Assembly (NCBI RefSeq): GCF_021228795.1
Contig: NZ_CP089309.1
Location: forward strand, 2,418,001 to 2,482,000
Source: Thiocapsa bogorovii
GTDB lineage: Bacteria > Pseudomonadota > Gammaproteobacteria > Chromatiales > Chromatiaceae
DNA length: 64,000 bases
Direction of reading: 5' to 3'
The position numbers and the translations under genes were made by a program. A model generated the notes under the pieces. It was not told where the DNA came from, ran no database searches, and saw only the letters and a list, made by a program, of their open reading frames with translations. Of this stretch, positions 54,608 through 64,000 are shown piece by piece. Numbering within the stretch: the stretch's first letter is position 1; the number at the start of each line of letters is the position of its first letter.

Positions 54608-54925
54608 TCAGGATCCGCGCCCGGCCTTTTCGTCCAACCCCGACAGGCCGAAACGCCGATCCAGCTCCGCCAGAACATCGCCGGGGCCGAGGCCCTGCTG
54701 CGCAAGGAGGACCAAGGTGTGAAACCAGAGGTCAGCCACCTCGTACACGATCTTCTCGGGGACACCGTCCTTGGCCGCCATCACGGTTTCGGTCGCTTCC
54801 TCCCCGATCTTCTTGAGGATAGCGTCGAGACCTTTGGAATAAAGGCCGGCGACATAGGAGCTTCCCGGATCCGCCCCCTTTCGCGACTCCAGAACATCGG
54901 ACAACCGCTCGAGCAAGTCATTCAT
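54608..54925 (-). CDS. hisE: Phosphoribosyl-ATP pyrophosphatase
   Basis: 105 residues. MazG-like metal-binding helices: [17 protein letters not shown] and [15 protein letters not shown] carry the E-x-x-E and D residues. It removes pyrophosphate from PR-ATP, step 2 of histidine synthesis. It lies 3 bp after hisI on the same strand. Confidence 0.95.
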   Translation of the reverse strand: MNDLLERLSDVLESRKGADPGSSYVAGLYSKGLDAILKKIGEEATETVMAAKDGVPEKIVYEVADLWFHTLVLLAQQGLGPGDVLAELDRRFGLSGLDEKAGRGS

Positions 54926-54928
54926 TGT

Positions 54929-55327
54929 CTATCGGGCCTTCGCATAGATCGTTTGCGGATCCTTCAGGACAGGCACGACCTCGACCCAACGCCCCTGCGC
55001 ATCGAGCTCGCGGAAGAAGCAGTTGTGACGCCCCGTATGGCAGGCGATCCCGCCCTTCTGCTCGACCTCGAGGAGGACGACGTCCGCATCGCAGTCGATC
55101 CGAATGGCATGCACGACCTGCTGATGGCCCGACTCCTCGCCCTTGTGCCAGAGTCGCCCGCGCGAACGCGACCAGTAGACCGCGTGTCCGGTCTCTCGCG
55201 TCAGCCGCAGTGACTCGAGGTTCATCCAGGCCATCATGAGAACGGTCCCGGTCGCGCGCTCCTGCGCAATCGCCGGCACCAGCCCCTGAGCATCCCAGTG
55301 GATGGCGTCGAGCCAGTCGTCAGACAT
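54929..55327 (-). CDS. hisI: Phosphoribosyl-AMP cyclohydrolase
   Basis: 132 residues. [19 protein letters not shown] and [17 protein letters not shown] are the substrate-binding signatures. The metal-binding residues lie in [17 protein letters not shown] and [12 protein letters not shown] (three Cys and Asp residues). It opens the adenine ring of PR-AMP, step 3. Confidence 0.96.
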   Translation of the reverse strand: MSDDWLDAIHWDAQGLVPAIAQERATGTVLMMAWMNLESLRLTRETGHAVYWSRSRGRLWHKGEESGHQQVVHAIRIDCDADVVLLEVEQKGGIACHTGRHNCFFRELDAQGRWVEVVPVLKDPQTIYAKAR

Positions 55328-55396
55328 GTTCGATCTCCTCGCGGGCGCCCACGTCTCGGTGACACCCGCCTCTTCGCGAGCTTGAATGGTCCGGGC

Positions 55397-56137
55397 TCAA
55401 CGCGGGCTCAAGCTGTCCGCGAGGCGCTGCCCCTCGGCGAAGTCGAGTGTCCCTTCGTAGATGGCGCGCCCCGTGATGGCCCCGATGATGCCGCAGCTCG
55501 CCACCTCGGCCAGCGCGCGCACGTCGTCGATGACCGTGATGCCGCCGGAGGCGATCACCGGGGTGCGGATCGCCCCGGCCAACGCCCGAGTCGCCTCCAC
55601 GTTGGGCCCATTCATCATGCCGTCGCGGCCGATATCGGTGTAGATGATGGCCGCGACACCGGCATCCTCGAACCGCTTCGCCAAATCTTCGGCCTGATGC
55701 TCGGTGACCTGCGCCCAGCCCTCGATGGCGACCCGCCCCTCCTTCGCATCGAGTCCGACCATGATCTGACCGGGAAAAGACCGACAGGCCCGCTCGACGA
55801 AAACCGGCTCCTTGACCGCCTGGGTCCCGATGATGCAGTAGGTCACCCCGGCGCTTAGATAGGCCGCGATGGTGGCCTCGTCGCGGATGCCCCCGCCGAC
55901 CTGAATCGGCAGCTCGGGAAAGGCCTCGGCGATGCCGCGAATCGCCTCGCCATTGACCGGCATGCCGGCAAAGGCCCCGTTGAGGTCGACCAAATGCAAT
56001 CGGCGCGCACCCTCGCCGACCCAACGTGCAGCCGTGTCGACCGGGTCGTGGGAGAAGACCGTCGCCTCATCCATCCGGCCTTGACGCAGGCGCACACAGC
56101 GGCCGTCCTTCAAATCAATTGCGGGAATCAGCAACAT
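55397..56137 (-). CDS. hisA: ProFAR isomerase
   Basis: A 246-residue half-barrel pair. [17 protein letters not shown] holds the first catalytic Asp; [13 protein letters not shown] and [12 protein letters not shown] are the first phosphate site; [15 protein letters not shown] holds the second Asp; VIASGGI and [13 protein letters not shown] end the barrel. ATG at 56137 is the family start. In most gammaproteobacteria hisH precedes and hisF follows it; both are missing here. Confidence 0.96.
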   Translation of the reverse strand: MLLIPAIDLKDGRCVRLRQGRMDEATVFSHDPVDTAARWVGEGARRLHLVDLNGAFAGMPVNGEAIRGIAEAFPELPIQVGGGIRDEATIAAYLSAGVTYCIIGTQAVKEPVFVERACRSFPGQIMVGLDAKEGRVAIEGWAQVTEHQAEDLAKRFEDAGVAAIIYTDIGRDGMMNGPNVEATRALAGAIRTPVIASGGITVIDDVRALAEVASCGIIGAITGRAIYEGTLDFAEGQRLADSLSPR

Positions 56138-56218
56138 GGATCGGTCACTCGTTGTCGGATGTCGGATAGGTGCCTCCCTGCCGAGAACTCCGGCCATGGC
56201 AACGACATGGATCGAGCC

Positions 56219-56824
56219 TCAAAGCGCACCCTTGGTGGACGGGGTGATCCCGGCCATCCGCGGGTCCGGCTCAACGGCCATGCGCAAGGCACGTCCGAAC
56301 GCCTTGAAGACGGTCTCGGCCTGGTGGTGCGCGTTGGCGCCGCGCAGATTGTCGATGTGCAATGTGACGGCCGCGTGGTTCACCAGACCTTGGAAGAATT
56401 CATGGAAGAGGTCGACATCGAACCCGCCGATCATGGCGCGGGTAAACGCAACGTTGAACTCTAGCCCGGGCCGACCGGACAGATCGACGACGACTCGCGA
56501 CAGGGCCTCGTCCAACGGGACGTAAGCGTGACCGTAGCGACGCAGACCCTTTTTGTCCCCGAGCGCCTGGGCCAGCGCCTGACCGAGCGTGATGCCGATG
56601 TCTTCGACCGTGTGGTGGGCGTCGATGTGCAGATCGCCCTCAGCCTGGATGTCGAGATCGATCAGACCATGTCGCGCGACCTGATCGAGCATGTGGTCCA
56701 GAAAAGGCACGCCCGTGTGCAGATCCGAGCGCCCGGATCCGTCCAGATCCAATGCGACCCGGATCCGGGTCTCCAAGGTGTCGCGCTCGACCCGTGCCTT
56801 ACGATGGATGCTGTCGAGGGTCAT
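56219..56824 (-). CDS. hisB: Imidazoleglycerol-phosphate dehydratase
   Basis: 201 residues, the single-function form without the phosphatase domain. Manganese-binding His/Glu clusters are visible in [18 protein letters not shown], then [17 protein letters not shown], and the second-half [18 protein letters not shown] and [18 protein letters not shown]. Only 81 bp separate it from hisA, too few for a hisH gene. Confidence 0.97.
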   Translation of the reverse strand: MTLDSIHRKARVERDTLETRIRVALDLDGSGRSDLHTGVPFLDHMLDQVARHGLIDLDIQAEGDLHIDAHHTVEDIGITLGQALAQALGDKKGLRRYGHAYVPLDEALSRVVVDLSGRPGLEFNVAFTRAMIGGFDVDLFHEFFQGLVNHAAVTLHIDNLRGANAHHQAETVFKAFGRALRMAVEPDPRMAGITPSTKGAL

Positions 56825-56944
56825 TTTGAAGCAGTGTCGTTGGCTCGCAAGCCCGCATTAAACCATAGCCGCTCCGGACGACATAAGAGCGGCACCCGCA
56901 AACAGCGAGAAGCGACGAGTCAAAACGTCCCGGCGAGGCGGGCG

Positions 56945-57994
56945 TCAGCTCGACATCCCGCGCAGCAGCTTGCGCACGAATCCGGGCCCGCGATAGATGA
57001 GCCCGCTGTAAATCTGCACGAGATCCGCCCCGGCCGCGAGCTTGGCCGCCGCGCCGACGGGGTCCATGACACCCCCGACACCGACGAGCACCGGGTCCGG
57101 TCCGACGGCCTGCCGGACCAGGCGCAGCAGGGCGGTACTGCGCTCCAGGATGGGTCGACCCGATAGGCCGCCACTCATCCCCTCGGTGCTGCTGCGCAGC
57201 CCATCGAAGCGGATGCTGGTGTTGGTCAGAATCAGGCCGGCACAGCCTGCATCCAGTGCAGCGCGGGCGCAGTCGACGGCGTCCTCGTCGGCGAGGTCCG
57301 GCGCAAGCTTGACCAGCAGAGGCCGGGGTCGGCCAAGACGCTGGTTCGGCCCCTGGATCGTCTCGATGATGCGCGCCACCTCCTCGACCCGCTGCAGATC
57401 CCGCAAGCCGGGCGTGTTCGGACTCGAGATGTTCACGACCACGTAATCCGCGAGGTGACCGACCCGCTCGAAGCTGCGCCGATAGTCGTCCGCCGCCTCC
57501 TCCGCCGGCGTGACCTTGGACTTGCCCAGGTTGACGCCCAGGGGAACTTGAAGGATGTCTCGCGCACGCAGGCGCTCGAGGCGGACCGCCGCCGCATCCG
57601 CCCCCGCGTTGTTGAAGCCCATCCGGTTGATCAATGCCTCGTCCGCCGGCAGCCGAAAGAGGCGCGGCTTCGGATTGCCTGGCTGTGCGAGAGCCGTGAT
57701 CGTCCCGACCTCGATGAATCCGAAACCCAATGCCTGCCAGGCGGGCACGGCGACGGCATTCTTGTCCAGTCCGGCCGCAAGGCCGATCGGATTCGGGAAA
57801 CGCAGGCCCATTACGTCGACGGCTCTTTCCGGCGCACGTGCAGGGTCTCCCGCACCCAAACGGCCCGAGAACCAGCGCGACCATAGCCCTAGCAGGGCCA
57901 GCGTCCAGTCGTGTGCGCGCTCGGCGTCAAGGCGGAACAGGAGCCGCCTCGCGAAGGGCCAAAGTCGATCGTTAACATCCTCGGTCGCGCTCAT
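56945..57994 (-). CDS. pyrD: Dihydroorotate dehydrogenase (quinone), class 2
   Basis: 349 residues of the membrane-associated class 2 type, with the N-terminal quinone-tunnel helices (RLLFRLDAERAHDWTLALLG). The FMN barrel follows: NPIGLAAGLDKNAVAV, GFIEVGTITALAQPGN, NRMGFNNAGADA, VVNISSPNTPGLRDLQ with the catalytic Ser, and VGVGGVMDP. It oxidises dihydroorotate with ubiquinone. It is separate from the pyrRBC' cluster. Confidence 0.96.
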   Translation of the reverse strand: MSATEDVNDRLWPFARRLLFRLDAERAHDWTLALLGLWSRWFSGRLGAGDPARAPERAVDVMGLRFPNPIGLAAGLDKNAVAVPAWQALGFGFIEVGTITALAQPGNPKPRLFRLPADEALINRMGFNNAGADAAAVRLERLRARDILQVPLGVNLGKSKVTPAEEAADDYRRSFERVGHLADYVVVNISSPNTPGLRDLQRVEEVARIIETIQGPNQRLGRPRPLLVKLAPDLADEDAVDCARAALDAGCAGLILTNTSIRFDGLRSSTEGMSGGLSGRPILERSTALLRLVRQAVGPDPVLVGVGGVMDPVGAAAKLAAGADLVQIYSGLIYRGPGFVRKLLRGMSS

Positions 57995-58339
57995 TTTTCG
58001 GATCCAAACTCAGAAAACATAGGCCGATGCTATGGCCAACGATGCCCGCGTCTGTCGTCCGCGGCTAGTCAGAATACCAGCTCCCATGCGAAGATTCGGT
58101 GGCCCGGAATAGCATCCGACGTACCCGAAAAGACAGGGTGTTCCTGCGGTCCACCACAGACAGGGATTCCAGCGCAAATCACTTGACACTCTCCTAGCGC
58201 TCACGACCCCGTGGCCGACGGAACCGCGAAACCCGTACTGCGCCCCCAACGACCGGATGGTACCCGACTTCGGGCTATCTATTTATCTCGACGTTGGTGC
58301 CACATCTCCCCCGATCGACCGTTTTCCGGCAATAAACCC
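57995..58339. other. Gene-free region before the gtr-like module
   Basis: 345 bp between divergent pyrD and the DUF6056-like gene. It holds TTGACA at about 58181 but no convincing -10. No gene is seen. It marks the change to A/T-richer sequence. Confidence 0.5.
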
Positions 58340-59956
58340 ATGACGAAAACGCTCAACAAGCAGTATTTGCAGGTCACGGCACGGGCGTTTGTTTCGCCTG
58401 AGGTCATCAACGCCGCAGCGCGCGCAAGAGCGGCACCCGGCATATGGGTTCTCGTCATTTCAGCGTTTGTCGTTTACTTGTTTGCGCAACACAACATGGT
58501 CTTTCCCTATCACGATGATTGGGGGTATGCAACCTTGTCTTACGTTGGCGAGCAAACAGGATTCACTGGCCAAAACTTCAACCTGATGCAACTGCTCGCC
58601 TTCCTCTACGGAGAATACGTCCATTGGTCCGGCCGTTTCGTTGCATTCTTTGTCCAAATCAACATCTTCAAGCTTGGCATCGAATATGTCAGGTTGGCGC
58701 AAATCGGAATCATTCTTTCCATTATTTCTTTGGCAATAAAGATCTCACCAAGCAAAGACTTCTTTCGCCCCCTGACAATTGTTCCAATCGTTTATTTCCT
58801 ATCGCTTCCGCAATATTCTGTCGCTGGCGGCCTGTATTGGTTTTCGGCGTCGGTCGCCTATGTCTGGGGAATCCCTCTTTTCTTGTATGCCGCTTATTTG
58901 ATGCAAAGAAGAAAAGCATCCAACCTCCCCTCGACGATACTTCTGACCTGCGCCGCGGCTTTTCATGAGCAAATGTCTGTTGCTGTCGTCGCTTTCATAA
59001 CTGCATACACAATTCTGAGCCAGTTTCCAAAACTCGAGGCTGAACGCATACTCCGCGATTTGAAGCTCGCCATCCCCGTTTTCCTCATTGCCTTCATCAC
59101 GATATTCGCTCCCGGAAATTTCAACAGGAAAAGTATCTCGACTTATCCTTCGCACAGCCTAATCGATACCTTATTTATGAACGCGGACGCATTGACCCAT
59201 TGGATTTTCGTTCACCCGGAAGGGCGCATCCTCCTTGCAATGCTGGCCGCGTCATTCGCCTTTTTGTTCGTCTTGCTCCTTAAATCGTCGACACGCAAAT
59301 CGCAGCTTCTTGCTGTCACGCTATCCTTGCTCACCTTGCTTGGAGTTTGCTACAGCCTCTCCCTTTCGATCTTTTTCGCAGCGACACTGTTTGCCTATGG
59401 GGCACTCCTGCTCCTCTTAAGAAGCAAGTTCGAGTTCGACCCAATCGTGTTTTCCATATACATCGCGGCCGTCGCCTCACTGGCCTTACTATTATTGGCG
59501 CCGGGCGTAGCCGGAAGATCTTTGTTGACCTTCTTGTTTTTGATGATGGTCCCGGTAACGTTCATTTTTTCTCAACTGTCCTTCGCGGGTCTGAGGCCCT
59601 TCGCATATGCAGTCGTCTTTGCGGTACTTCCATTTGCAGTCTCGAACGCAGGAAACATTTATATGGGGTACAAGTCAAATTTCGAAGCGAACTCGATCAA
59701 TCACGCGAAGCTGATTGCCGTAAGCCACGAAATAAATCATGAGCAAGGCACCCAAACTGCGGCGAATCTGCTTAAACTTCAAAAACCGCGATATGCCGAG
59801 AAGATGCCATACGACAAGCCGCAGATCGGGAAATGGATGAAGAAGTATTACTCGCTTCCCGAGGATTTTTCGCTCGTTTGGAAAGAATATCCTCAGCGTC
59901 GAGAATCCCTTCTTATTCATCGCATCGACCAAGACGAGTATGGCGCGAAACACTGA
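58340..59956 (+). CDS. Polytopic membrane protein, DUF6056-like, putative glycosyltransferase
   Basis: 538 residues with about ten or more hydrophobic segments. The first external loop has FPYHDDWGYATLSY and YVHWSGRFVAFF, matching the DUF6056-type pattern of acidic pair plus WxGR seen in GtrII-like and other polyprenyl-sugar-dependent transferases. The gene is visibly A/T-richer than its neighbours (many TTT, TTA, ATA codons), suggesting horizontal acquisition. It precedes gtrA- and gtrB-like genes, so it may be the type-specific transferase of a gtr module; this is inference. Confidence 0.65.
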   Translation: MTKTLNKQYLQVTARAFVSPEVINAAARARAAPGIWVLVISAFVVYLFAQHNMVFPYHDDWGYATLSYVGEQTGFTGQNFNLMQLLAFLYGEYVHWSGRFVAFFVQINIFKLGIEYVRLAQIGIILSIISLAIKISPSKDFFRPLTIVPIVYFLSLPQYSVAGGLYWFSASVAYVWGIPLFLYAAYLMQRRKASNLPSTILLTCAAAFHEQMSVAVVAFITAYTILSQFPKLEAERILRDLKLAIPVFLIAFITIFAPGNFNRKSISTYPSHSLIDTLFMNADALTHWIFVHPEGRILLAMLAASFAFLFVLLLKSSTRKSQLLAVTLSLLTLLGVCYSLSLSIFFAATLFAYGALLLLLRSKFEFDPIVFSIYIAAVASLALLLLAPGVAGRSLLTFLFLMMVPVTFIFSQLSFAGLRPFAYAVVFAVLPFAVSNAGNIYMGYKSNFEANSINHAKLIAVSHEINHEQGTQTAANLLKLQKPRYAEKMPYDKPQIGKWMKKYYSLPEDFSLVWKEYPQRRESLLIHRIDQDEYGAKH

Positions 59957-60023
59957 GAGATGCGCCAGCCAGTCGACTGACAGCCTTCCAAACAGCGCAA
60001 GATATGCTTGCAGCAGCAGAGAG

Positions 60024-60046
60024 CCTTCGCTCAAGTCGAGCGAAGG
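60024..60046. terminator. Stem-loop after the DUF6056-like gene
   Basis: CCTTCGCTC and GAGCGAAGG form a perfect 9-bp stem with a 5-nt AAGTC loop, 67 bp after the stop. It is followed by TAAAGT rather than a T-run, so terminator strength is uncertain. Confidence 0.45.
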
Positions 60047-60132
60047 TAAAGTATCCTAAGATTCAGACGGCGCGATATTCGCAAGCCTCCTACACTGCCG
60101 CGATGCGGGCCTAATCTTTACGGAGATCATTC

Positions 60133-60537
60133 ATGTTCACTTCCGTCGCGACGACATCTCGAAGGCTTGTCACCTTTGGAATGGTCGGAGCTCTCGGTAC
60201 CCTCGCGCACTACGCGACTCTGATCCTTCTCGTCGAAATCGGGACCCTGCACCCGACGGCGGCGACAACGGTAGGGTTCGGTGTCGGGGCATTGGTTAAT
60301 TACCTTCTCAATCATCGCTACACCTTCAACAGCACGAAGGCACATCGTGACTCCGGACCTAAATTTGCCTTGATCGCCATCGCCACCGGACTGCTGAACA
60401 CCTTGATCGTTCACGCGGGCGTAGACAACCTCGGGTTCAATTACATCCTTGTCCAGGTGGTCGCCACCGCGACCGTATTTCTACTCAATTTCATCTTGAA
60501 TAGCCTCTGGACCTTTCGCGAGAGCGGTACGCTATGA
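60133..60537 (+). CDS. gtrA: GtrA family membrane protein (putative polyprenyl-sugar flippase)
   Basis: 134 residues, four helices. RLVTFGMVGALGTLAHYATL and FGVGALVNYLLNHRYTF are GtrA signatures, with FILNSLWTFRE at the end. In phage and bacterial gtr cassettes GtrA moves undecaprenyl-phosphate-sugar across the membrane. GGAG lies 8 nt before the ATG. The stop overlaps gtrB by 4 bp. Confidence 0.9.
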   Translation: MFTSVATTSRRLVTFGMVGALGTLAHYATLILLVEIGTLHPTAATTVGFGVGALVNYLLNHRYTFNSTKAHRDSGPKFALIAIATGLLNTLIVHAGVDNLGFNYILVQVVATATVFLLNFILNSLWTFRESGTL

Positions 60538-61598
60538 GCCTCGATTACCCCGAATCGCTCTACACTTTAACTGATTCAAGCGGCGATGCGTCGGTCACGG
60601 AGCCGCCGAAGCTGTGCGTCATCGTGCCAGCCTACAACGAGGCCGACGTGCTGGTTGAGCTCCATCGGCGTCTTTCGGCCGTGATCGACGGGTTGGGCGT
60701 CACCGTCGAGGTGATCTACGTCAACGACGGCAGCCGCGATGCGACTCTGGACATACTTTATCGACTGCGAGCGACCGATCCGCGGGTAGCCGTTTTGAAT
60801 CTCAGCCGGAATTTCGGCAAGGAGATCGCGATGACGGCGGGACTGGATCACAGTCGGGGCGAGGCCACCGTCATCATCGACGCCGACCTCCAGGATCCGC
60901 CCGAATTGATCCCCGAGCTGATGGCGCGCTGGAGCCAGGGCTACGATGTCGTCTACGCGACTCGCCTGTCGCGCGACGGCGAGAGTGCCCTGAAGAAGCT
61001 CAGCGCCCGCTATTTCTACCGCGTCATCGGGGGCATGAGCCCGATCGAGATCCCCAAGGACACGGGGGACTTCCGTCTGCTCAGCCGCCGCGCCGTCGAC
61101 GCACTGTGCCGGTTACGCGAGCAGCATCGCTTCATGAAAGGCCTATTTGCCTGGATCGGCTATCGACAAACCGCCGTGACCTACCATCGCGACCGCCGCA
61201 GCGCCGGGGCGACCAAATGGAATTACCACAAGCTTTGGGGCTTCGCGATCGAGGGCATTACCTCCTTCAGCACGGCCCCGCTCAAGATGGCCAGCTATGT
61301 GGGGCTGTTCACGGCGATGACGGCATTCCTCTACGCAAGCTGGATCATCTACAAGACCTTGCGTTACGGAGACCCGGTTGCCGGTTATCCGTCCCTCATG
61401 GTTGCGGTTCTCTTCCTCGGCGGGGTTCAACTCGCCGCCATCGGCGTTTTGGGTGAATATCTCGGACGGATGTTCAACGAAACGAAAGGCCGGCCGCTTT
61501 ATCTGGTCGAGACCTACGAACGCCCGCGACAAGACGAGCGCGTCGCCCCGTGCGACACCAGCCACCCGTCCGGCGCGCGTCCGATCGCCCACCCGTAG
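60534..61598 (+). CDS. gtrB: GtrB-like glycosyltransferase (undecaprenyl-phosphate sugar transferase, GT2)
   Basis: 354 residues. GT2 catalytic domain: LCVIVPAYNEADVLVELHRR, VIYVNDGSRDATLD, nucleotide/metal site VIIDADLQDPPELIPEL and KDTGDFRLLSRRAVDAL, then RRSAGATKWNYHKL. Two C-terminal helices follow. It should transfer a sugar from UDP-sugar to undecaprenyl phosphate for use by a periplasmic-side transferase. Coupled to gtrA by an ATGA overlap. Confidence 0.92.
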   Translation: MSLDYPESLYTLTDSSGDASVTEPPKLCVIVPAYNEADVLVELHRRLSAVIDGLGVTVEVIYVNDGSRDATLDILYRLRATDPRVAVLNLSRNFGKEIAMTAGLDHSRGEATVIIDADLQDPPELIPELMARWSQGYDVVYATRLSRDGESALKKLSARYFYRVIGGMSPIEIPKDTGDFRLLSRRAVDALCRLREQHRFMKGLFAWIGYRQTAVTYHRDRRSAGATKWNYHKLWGFAIEGITSFSTAPLKMASYVGLFTAMTAFLYASWIIYKTLRYGDPVAGYPSLMVAVLFLGGVQLAAIGVLGEYLGRMFNETKGRPLYLVETYERPRQDERVAPCDTSHPSGARPIAHP

Positions 61599-61671
61599 GC
61601 GGTTCGAGGCCGAGGCCATCTGAGGGTCTCAGAGCACTCCCATCATCCTGCCGGGATCACACCCGGACAGG

Positions 61672-62559
61672 CTAGGCCGAGCCCCGCCGTCTCTCGCGCC
61701 GCAAGCTGTACTCGTTCCCGATAAAGATCAGAGCCGCGCCGGCGATGACCCAGGGGTCTAGTCCCTCTCCATAAAAGAGCGCGCCGACCAAGGCGATGAG
61801 CGGTAGGCGCAGAAAATCCATCGGCAGCACGACCGTCGCGTCCGCCTGCTGAAACGCCTTGGCGATACCCAGATGCGCGCTGATCCCGGTGATCGCGGCG
61901 ACGAGCAGCCAGGGCATATCGGCCCATGCGACCGGCTGCCAAACCAGCAGCGCGGGAACGAGGCCGATCAGGAGTTGCATCGCCAGCATCCAAAAGAGGA
62001 TGGTGAAGACGCCGTCATAGCGCGTGAGTCCCTTGGTCGCCGTCAGACTCACCGCGAAGCCGACCGCAGCCGCCAAACCGATCAGGATACCGAGATCGAG
62101 CGGCTGCACGCCGGGCCGCGTGATGACGAGGACGCCCAGCACTCCCAACGCAAGTGCCACGACACGACCTCGATTCAACCGCTCGCCCAGAAAGAGCAGC
62201 GCCAGCAAGGCCGCCCAAACAGGTGTGGTGAACTCCAGCGCGAAGACCAACGCGAGCGGCAACATGCCGATGGCGGCAATCCAGCAGACCTGCCCGCCGT
62301 AATGGAAGAGGTTGCGCAGCAGGTGCAGTCGCAGACGTTCGGTGCGGTAAAAGCCAGGGGCCAACCACAGCGCCAGCGGCACCAGTAGCGGCAGACCGAG
62401 CGCAGTCCGCAGGAAAAGAAACTCAACCGGCCCCATGGTATCCAGCACCTCGCGCGCCGAGACGGCGAGCAGCGCAAAGGAGGTCAGGGCGACCCCCATC
62501 CAGGCCGCAGCATGGGCAAGCCGGCGAGATGCCCGCGGCAACGTCGCGTCTCGGGACAT
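61672..62559 (-). CDS. DMT-superfamily (EamA) transporter
   Basis: 295 residues with ten helices in two EamA repeats. The first repeat ends near LALLFLGERLNRGRVVALAL and the second near LIALVGALFYGEGLDPWVI, both with the typical Glu. Start at ATG 62559 (MSRDATLPRASRR); the longer frame is not conserved-looking. Probably a metabolite exporter; substrate unknown. It converges with gtrB. Confidence 0.88.
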   Translation of the reverse strand: MSRDATLPRASRRLAHAAAWMGVALTSFALLAVSAREVLDTMGPVEFLFLRTALGLPLLVPLALWLAPGFYRTERLRLHLLRNLFHYGGQVCWIAAIGMLPLALVFALEFTTPVWAALLALLFLGERLNRGRVVALALGVLGVLVITRPGVQPLDLGILIGLAAAVGFAVSLTATKGLTRYDGVFTILFWMLAMQLLIGLVPALLVWQPVAWADMPWLLVAAITGISAHLGIAKAFQQADATVVLPMDFLRLPLIALVGALFYGEGLDPWVIAGAALIFIGNEYSLRRERRRGSA

Positions 62560-62724
62560 GCGCGGCTTTACCCGAAGCCAATCGCCAAGACGATCAGGAG
62601 ATGAAGACCGACGACCGCGTGATCGGTCGGGGCGATTTGCGTGACGAAGGGATCCATGGCGTGGACATCGCTCCATCGAACCTGAACCGCGCGAGTGACC
62701 GACCCTGTCGCCGGGGAATCCGGC

Positions 62725-64000
62725 TCAGTCGCTTGCGAGCATGCGCATCAGGATCTCGTTGACCTGCTGCGGATTGGCCTTGCCCTTGCTCTCCTTCATC
62801 ACCTGACCGACGAAGAAGCCGAAGACCTTTTCCTTGCCCGCACGATATTGCTCGACTTGGCCCGGGTTGGCGGCGACGATCGATGCGATCATCGCCTCGA
62901 GCTCGCCGCTGTCGGTGATCTGTCGCAGCCCGCGCGCCTGAATGACGCTGTCCGCATCGCCCTCGCCGCTCCACATCGCCTCGAAGACCTGTTTGGCGAG
63001 CTTCCCGGAGACGGTCCCGTCCTGGATCCGATGGATGAGGCCGGCCAGCATGGCCGCGGAGACCGGACTCTGCCCGATCTCGACCTCGGAGCGATTCAGG
63101 GCGGCCGCCAGCTCGCCGGTGACCCAGTTCGCGGCCAGCTTGGGCTCGGCGGTGGCTTGGACCACCGCCTCGAAATACTGGGCAAGCTCGCGCCCCGCGG
63201 TCAGCACGCTGGCATCGTACTCGCCGAGCCCGTATTGGGTGTGAAAGCGCTCGCGCATGCTGTCCGGCAGCTCGGGAAGATCCGCGACCGCGTCGACGAT
63301 AAAGGCGACATCGAGCTCGACCGGGAGCAGGTCCGGATCCGGAAAGTAGCGGTAGTCGTTGGCCTCTTCCTTGGAGCGCATGGGACGAGTCTCGTCGCGC
63401 TCCGGATCATAGAGCCGGGTCTCCTGCACCACGCTCCCGCCGCCCTCGATGACGTCGATCTGGCGCTCGACCTCGAACTGGATGGCACGCTCGATGAAGC
63501 GGAAGGAGTTGAGGTTTTTGATCTCGGTGCGGGTGCCGAAGGGGGTCTGACCGAACGGGCGCACCGAGACGTTGGCGTCGACCCGAAAGGAGCCTTCCTG
63601 CATGTTGCCGTCGCTGATGCCGATCCAGCGCACCAGTTGATGGATCTTGCGCGCATAGGCCACGGCCTCCTGCGGCGTGCGCATGTCCGGCTCTGAGACG
63701 ATCTCGAGCAGGGGGGTACCGGCCCGATTGAGATCGATACCCGTGTAGCCGCCGCCTGCGAGGTTCTCCTCGTGCAACGACTTGCCGGCATCCTCTTCGA
63801 GATGCGCCCGCGTCACCCCGACCGACTTTACCGCTCCGTCGCCGAGCACGATCTCGACCCGGCCCTCGCCGACGATCGGAAGCTCGTACTGGCTGATCTG
63901 GTAGCCCTTGGGAAGATCCGGATAGAAGTAATTCTTGCGCGCGAACACCGAGCGTGGCGCAACCTCCGCGCCGATCGCCTTGCCGAAACGCACGGCCAGA
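62725..64000 (-). CDS. gatB: Asp-tRNA(Asn)/Glu-tRNA(Gln) amidotransferase subunit B, N-terminus off window
   Basis: 425 codons are visible and the frame stays open at the right edge; about 50 N-terminal residues are missing. [38 protein letters not shown] and [10 protein letters not shown] are GatB hallmarks, with a C-terminal YqeY-like tail ([20 protein letters not shown]). With GatA and GatC it amidates misacylated tRNAs. gatA would lie upstream, outside the window. Confidence 0.96.
   Translation of the reverse strand, partial: LAVRFGKAIGAEVAPRSVFARKNYFYPDLPKGYQISQYELPIVGEGRVEIVLGDGAVKSVGVTRAHLEEDAGKSLHEENLAGGGYTGIDLNRAGTPLLEIVSEPDMRTPQEAVAYARKIHQLVRWIGISDGNMQEGSFRVDANVSVRPFGQTPFGTRTEIKNLNSFRFIERAIQFEVERQIDVIEGGGSVVQETRLYDPERDETRPMRSKEEANDYRYFPDPDLLPVELDVAFIVDAVADLPELPDSMRERFHTQYGLGEYDASVLTAGRELAQYFEAVVQATAEPKLAANWVTGELAAALNRSEVEIGQSPVSAAMLAGLIHRIQDGTVSGKLAKQVFEAMWSGEGDADSVIQARGLRQITDSGELEAMIASIVAANPGQVEQYRAGKEKVFGFFVGQVMKESKGKANPQQVNEILMRMLASD

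Noticed and set aside
62680-62729. CTGAACCGCGCG near the gatB stop as another palindromic element
   Set aside because: The possible opposite end (CCGGCTCAG) is too divergent and only about 49 bp away; at most a solo arm.
1-64000. CRISPR arrays, tRNA or rRNA genes, prophage structural genes
   Set aside because: No regularly spaced direct repeats, cloverleaf sequences, rRNA stretches or phage proteins were seen on reading both strands.

Overview
The window is high-GC, densely packed bacterial chromosome with gammaproteobacterial gene orders: gshB–tonB–yqgE–ruvX–pyrR–pyrB–pyrC', hldE–waaA, his–tatABC, and a group-2 Mrp antiporter. LPS genes (hldE, waaA), MlaC and TonB show a Gram-negative envelope. 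The mix resembles purple sulfur bacteria (Chromatiaceae, e.g. Thiocapsa relatives), but no photosynthesis or sulfur-oxidation gene lies here, so genus-level placement is inference.

Layout. 0–8.2 kb: a PilG-like response regulator runs off the left edge. Divergent from it are glutathione synthesis (gshB), a lipoprotein ApbE flavin transferase, a TonB-like protein, YqgE, RuvX and the pyrimidine genes pyrR-pyrB-pyrC'; the last encodes a catalytically dead dihydroorotase. 8.2–19 kb: a degenerate PD-(D/E)XK-like gene, hldE and waaA, an isochorismatase-like hydrolase, a rhodanese, a Pcm-like methyltransferase, a Kef-type K+/H+ antiporter gene broken by a ~314-bp insertion, an SDR protein and an ABC1 kinase. 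19–25 kb: a decayed antitoxin gene, a DEAD-box helicase, a SIR2-like protein and purEK. 25–32 kb: two tandem CHASE–PAS–GGDEF–EAL proteins, the first with a degenerate EAL domain. 32–38.3 kb: a complete Mrp Na+/H+ antiporter operon (fused A-B, C, D, E, F, G). 38.3–42.9 kb: a HyuA-like protein, a fatty-acid desaturase, MlaC and a hotdog thioesterase. 42.9–49.4 kb: the urea ABC transporter urtABCD-(DUF29)-urtE on the minus strand, with a sigma-54-like promoter and an NtrC-type site upstream of urtA. 49.7–51.7 kb: an exported Cache protein, an XRE regulator and a LysR regulator. 52–58 kb: tatABC, hisE, hisI, hisA, hisB (no hisH or hisF) and pyrD. 58–64 kb: an A/T-richer three-gene gtr-like glycosylation module, a DMT exporter and gatB, cut by the right edge.

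The most striking non-coding signal is a dispersed family of about nine palindromic elements, mostly 85–100 bp. Each has 12–13-bp end arms around a CGCGTC…GACGCG core. Interiors are unrelated between copies, but the two arms of a copy match each other even where the outer arm sequence differs between copies. They sit almost exactly at gene ends: on stop codons, or touching start codons, including junctions inside the mrp and urt operons. A separate 237-bp MITE-like element with 20-bp inverted ends lies upstream of tatC. No rRNA, tRNA or CRISPR array was seen.
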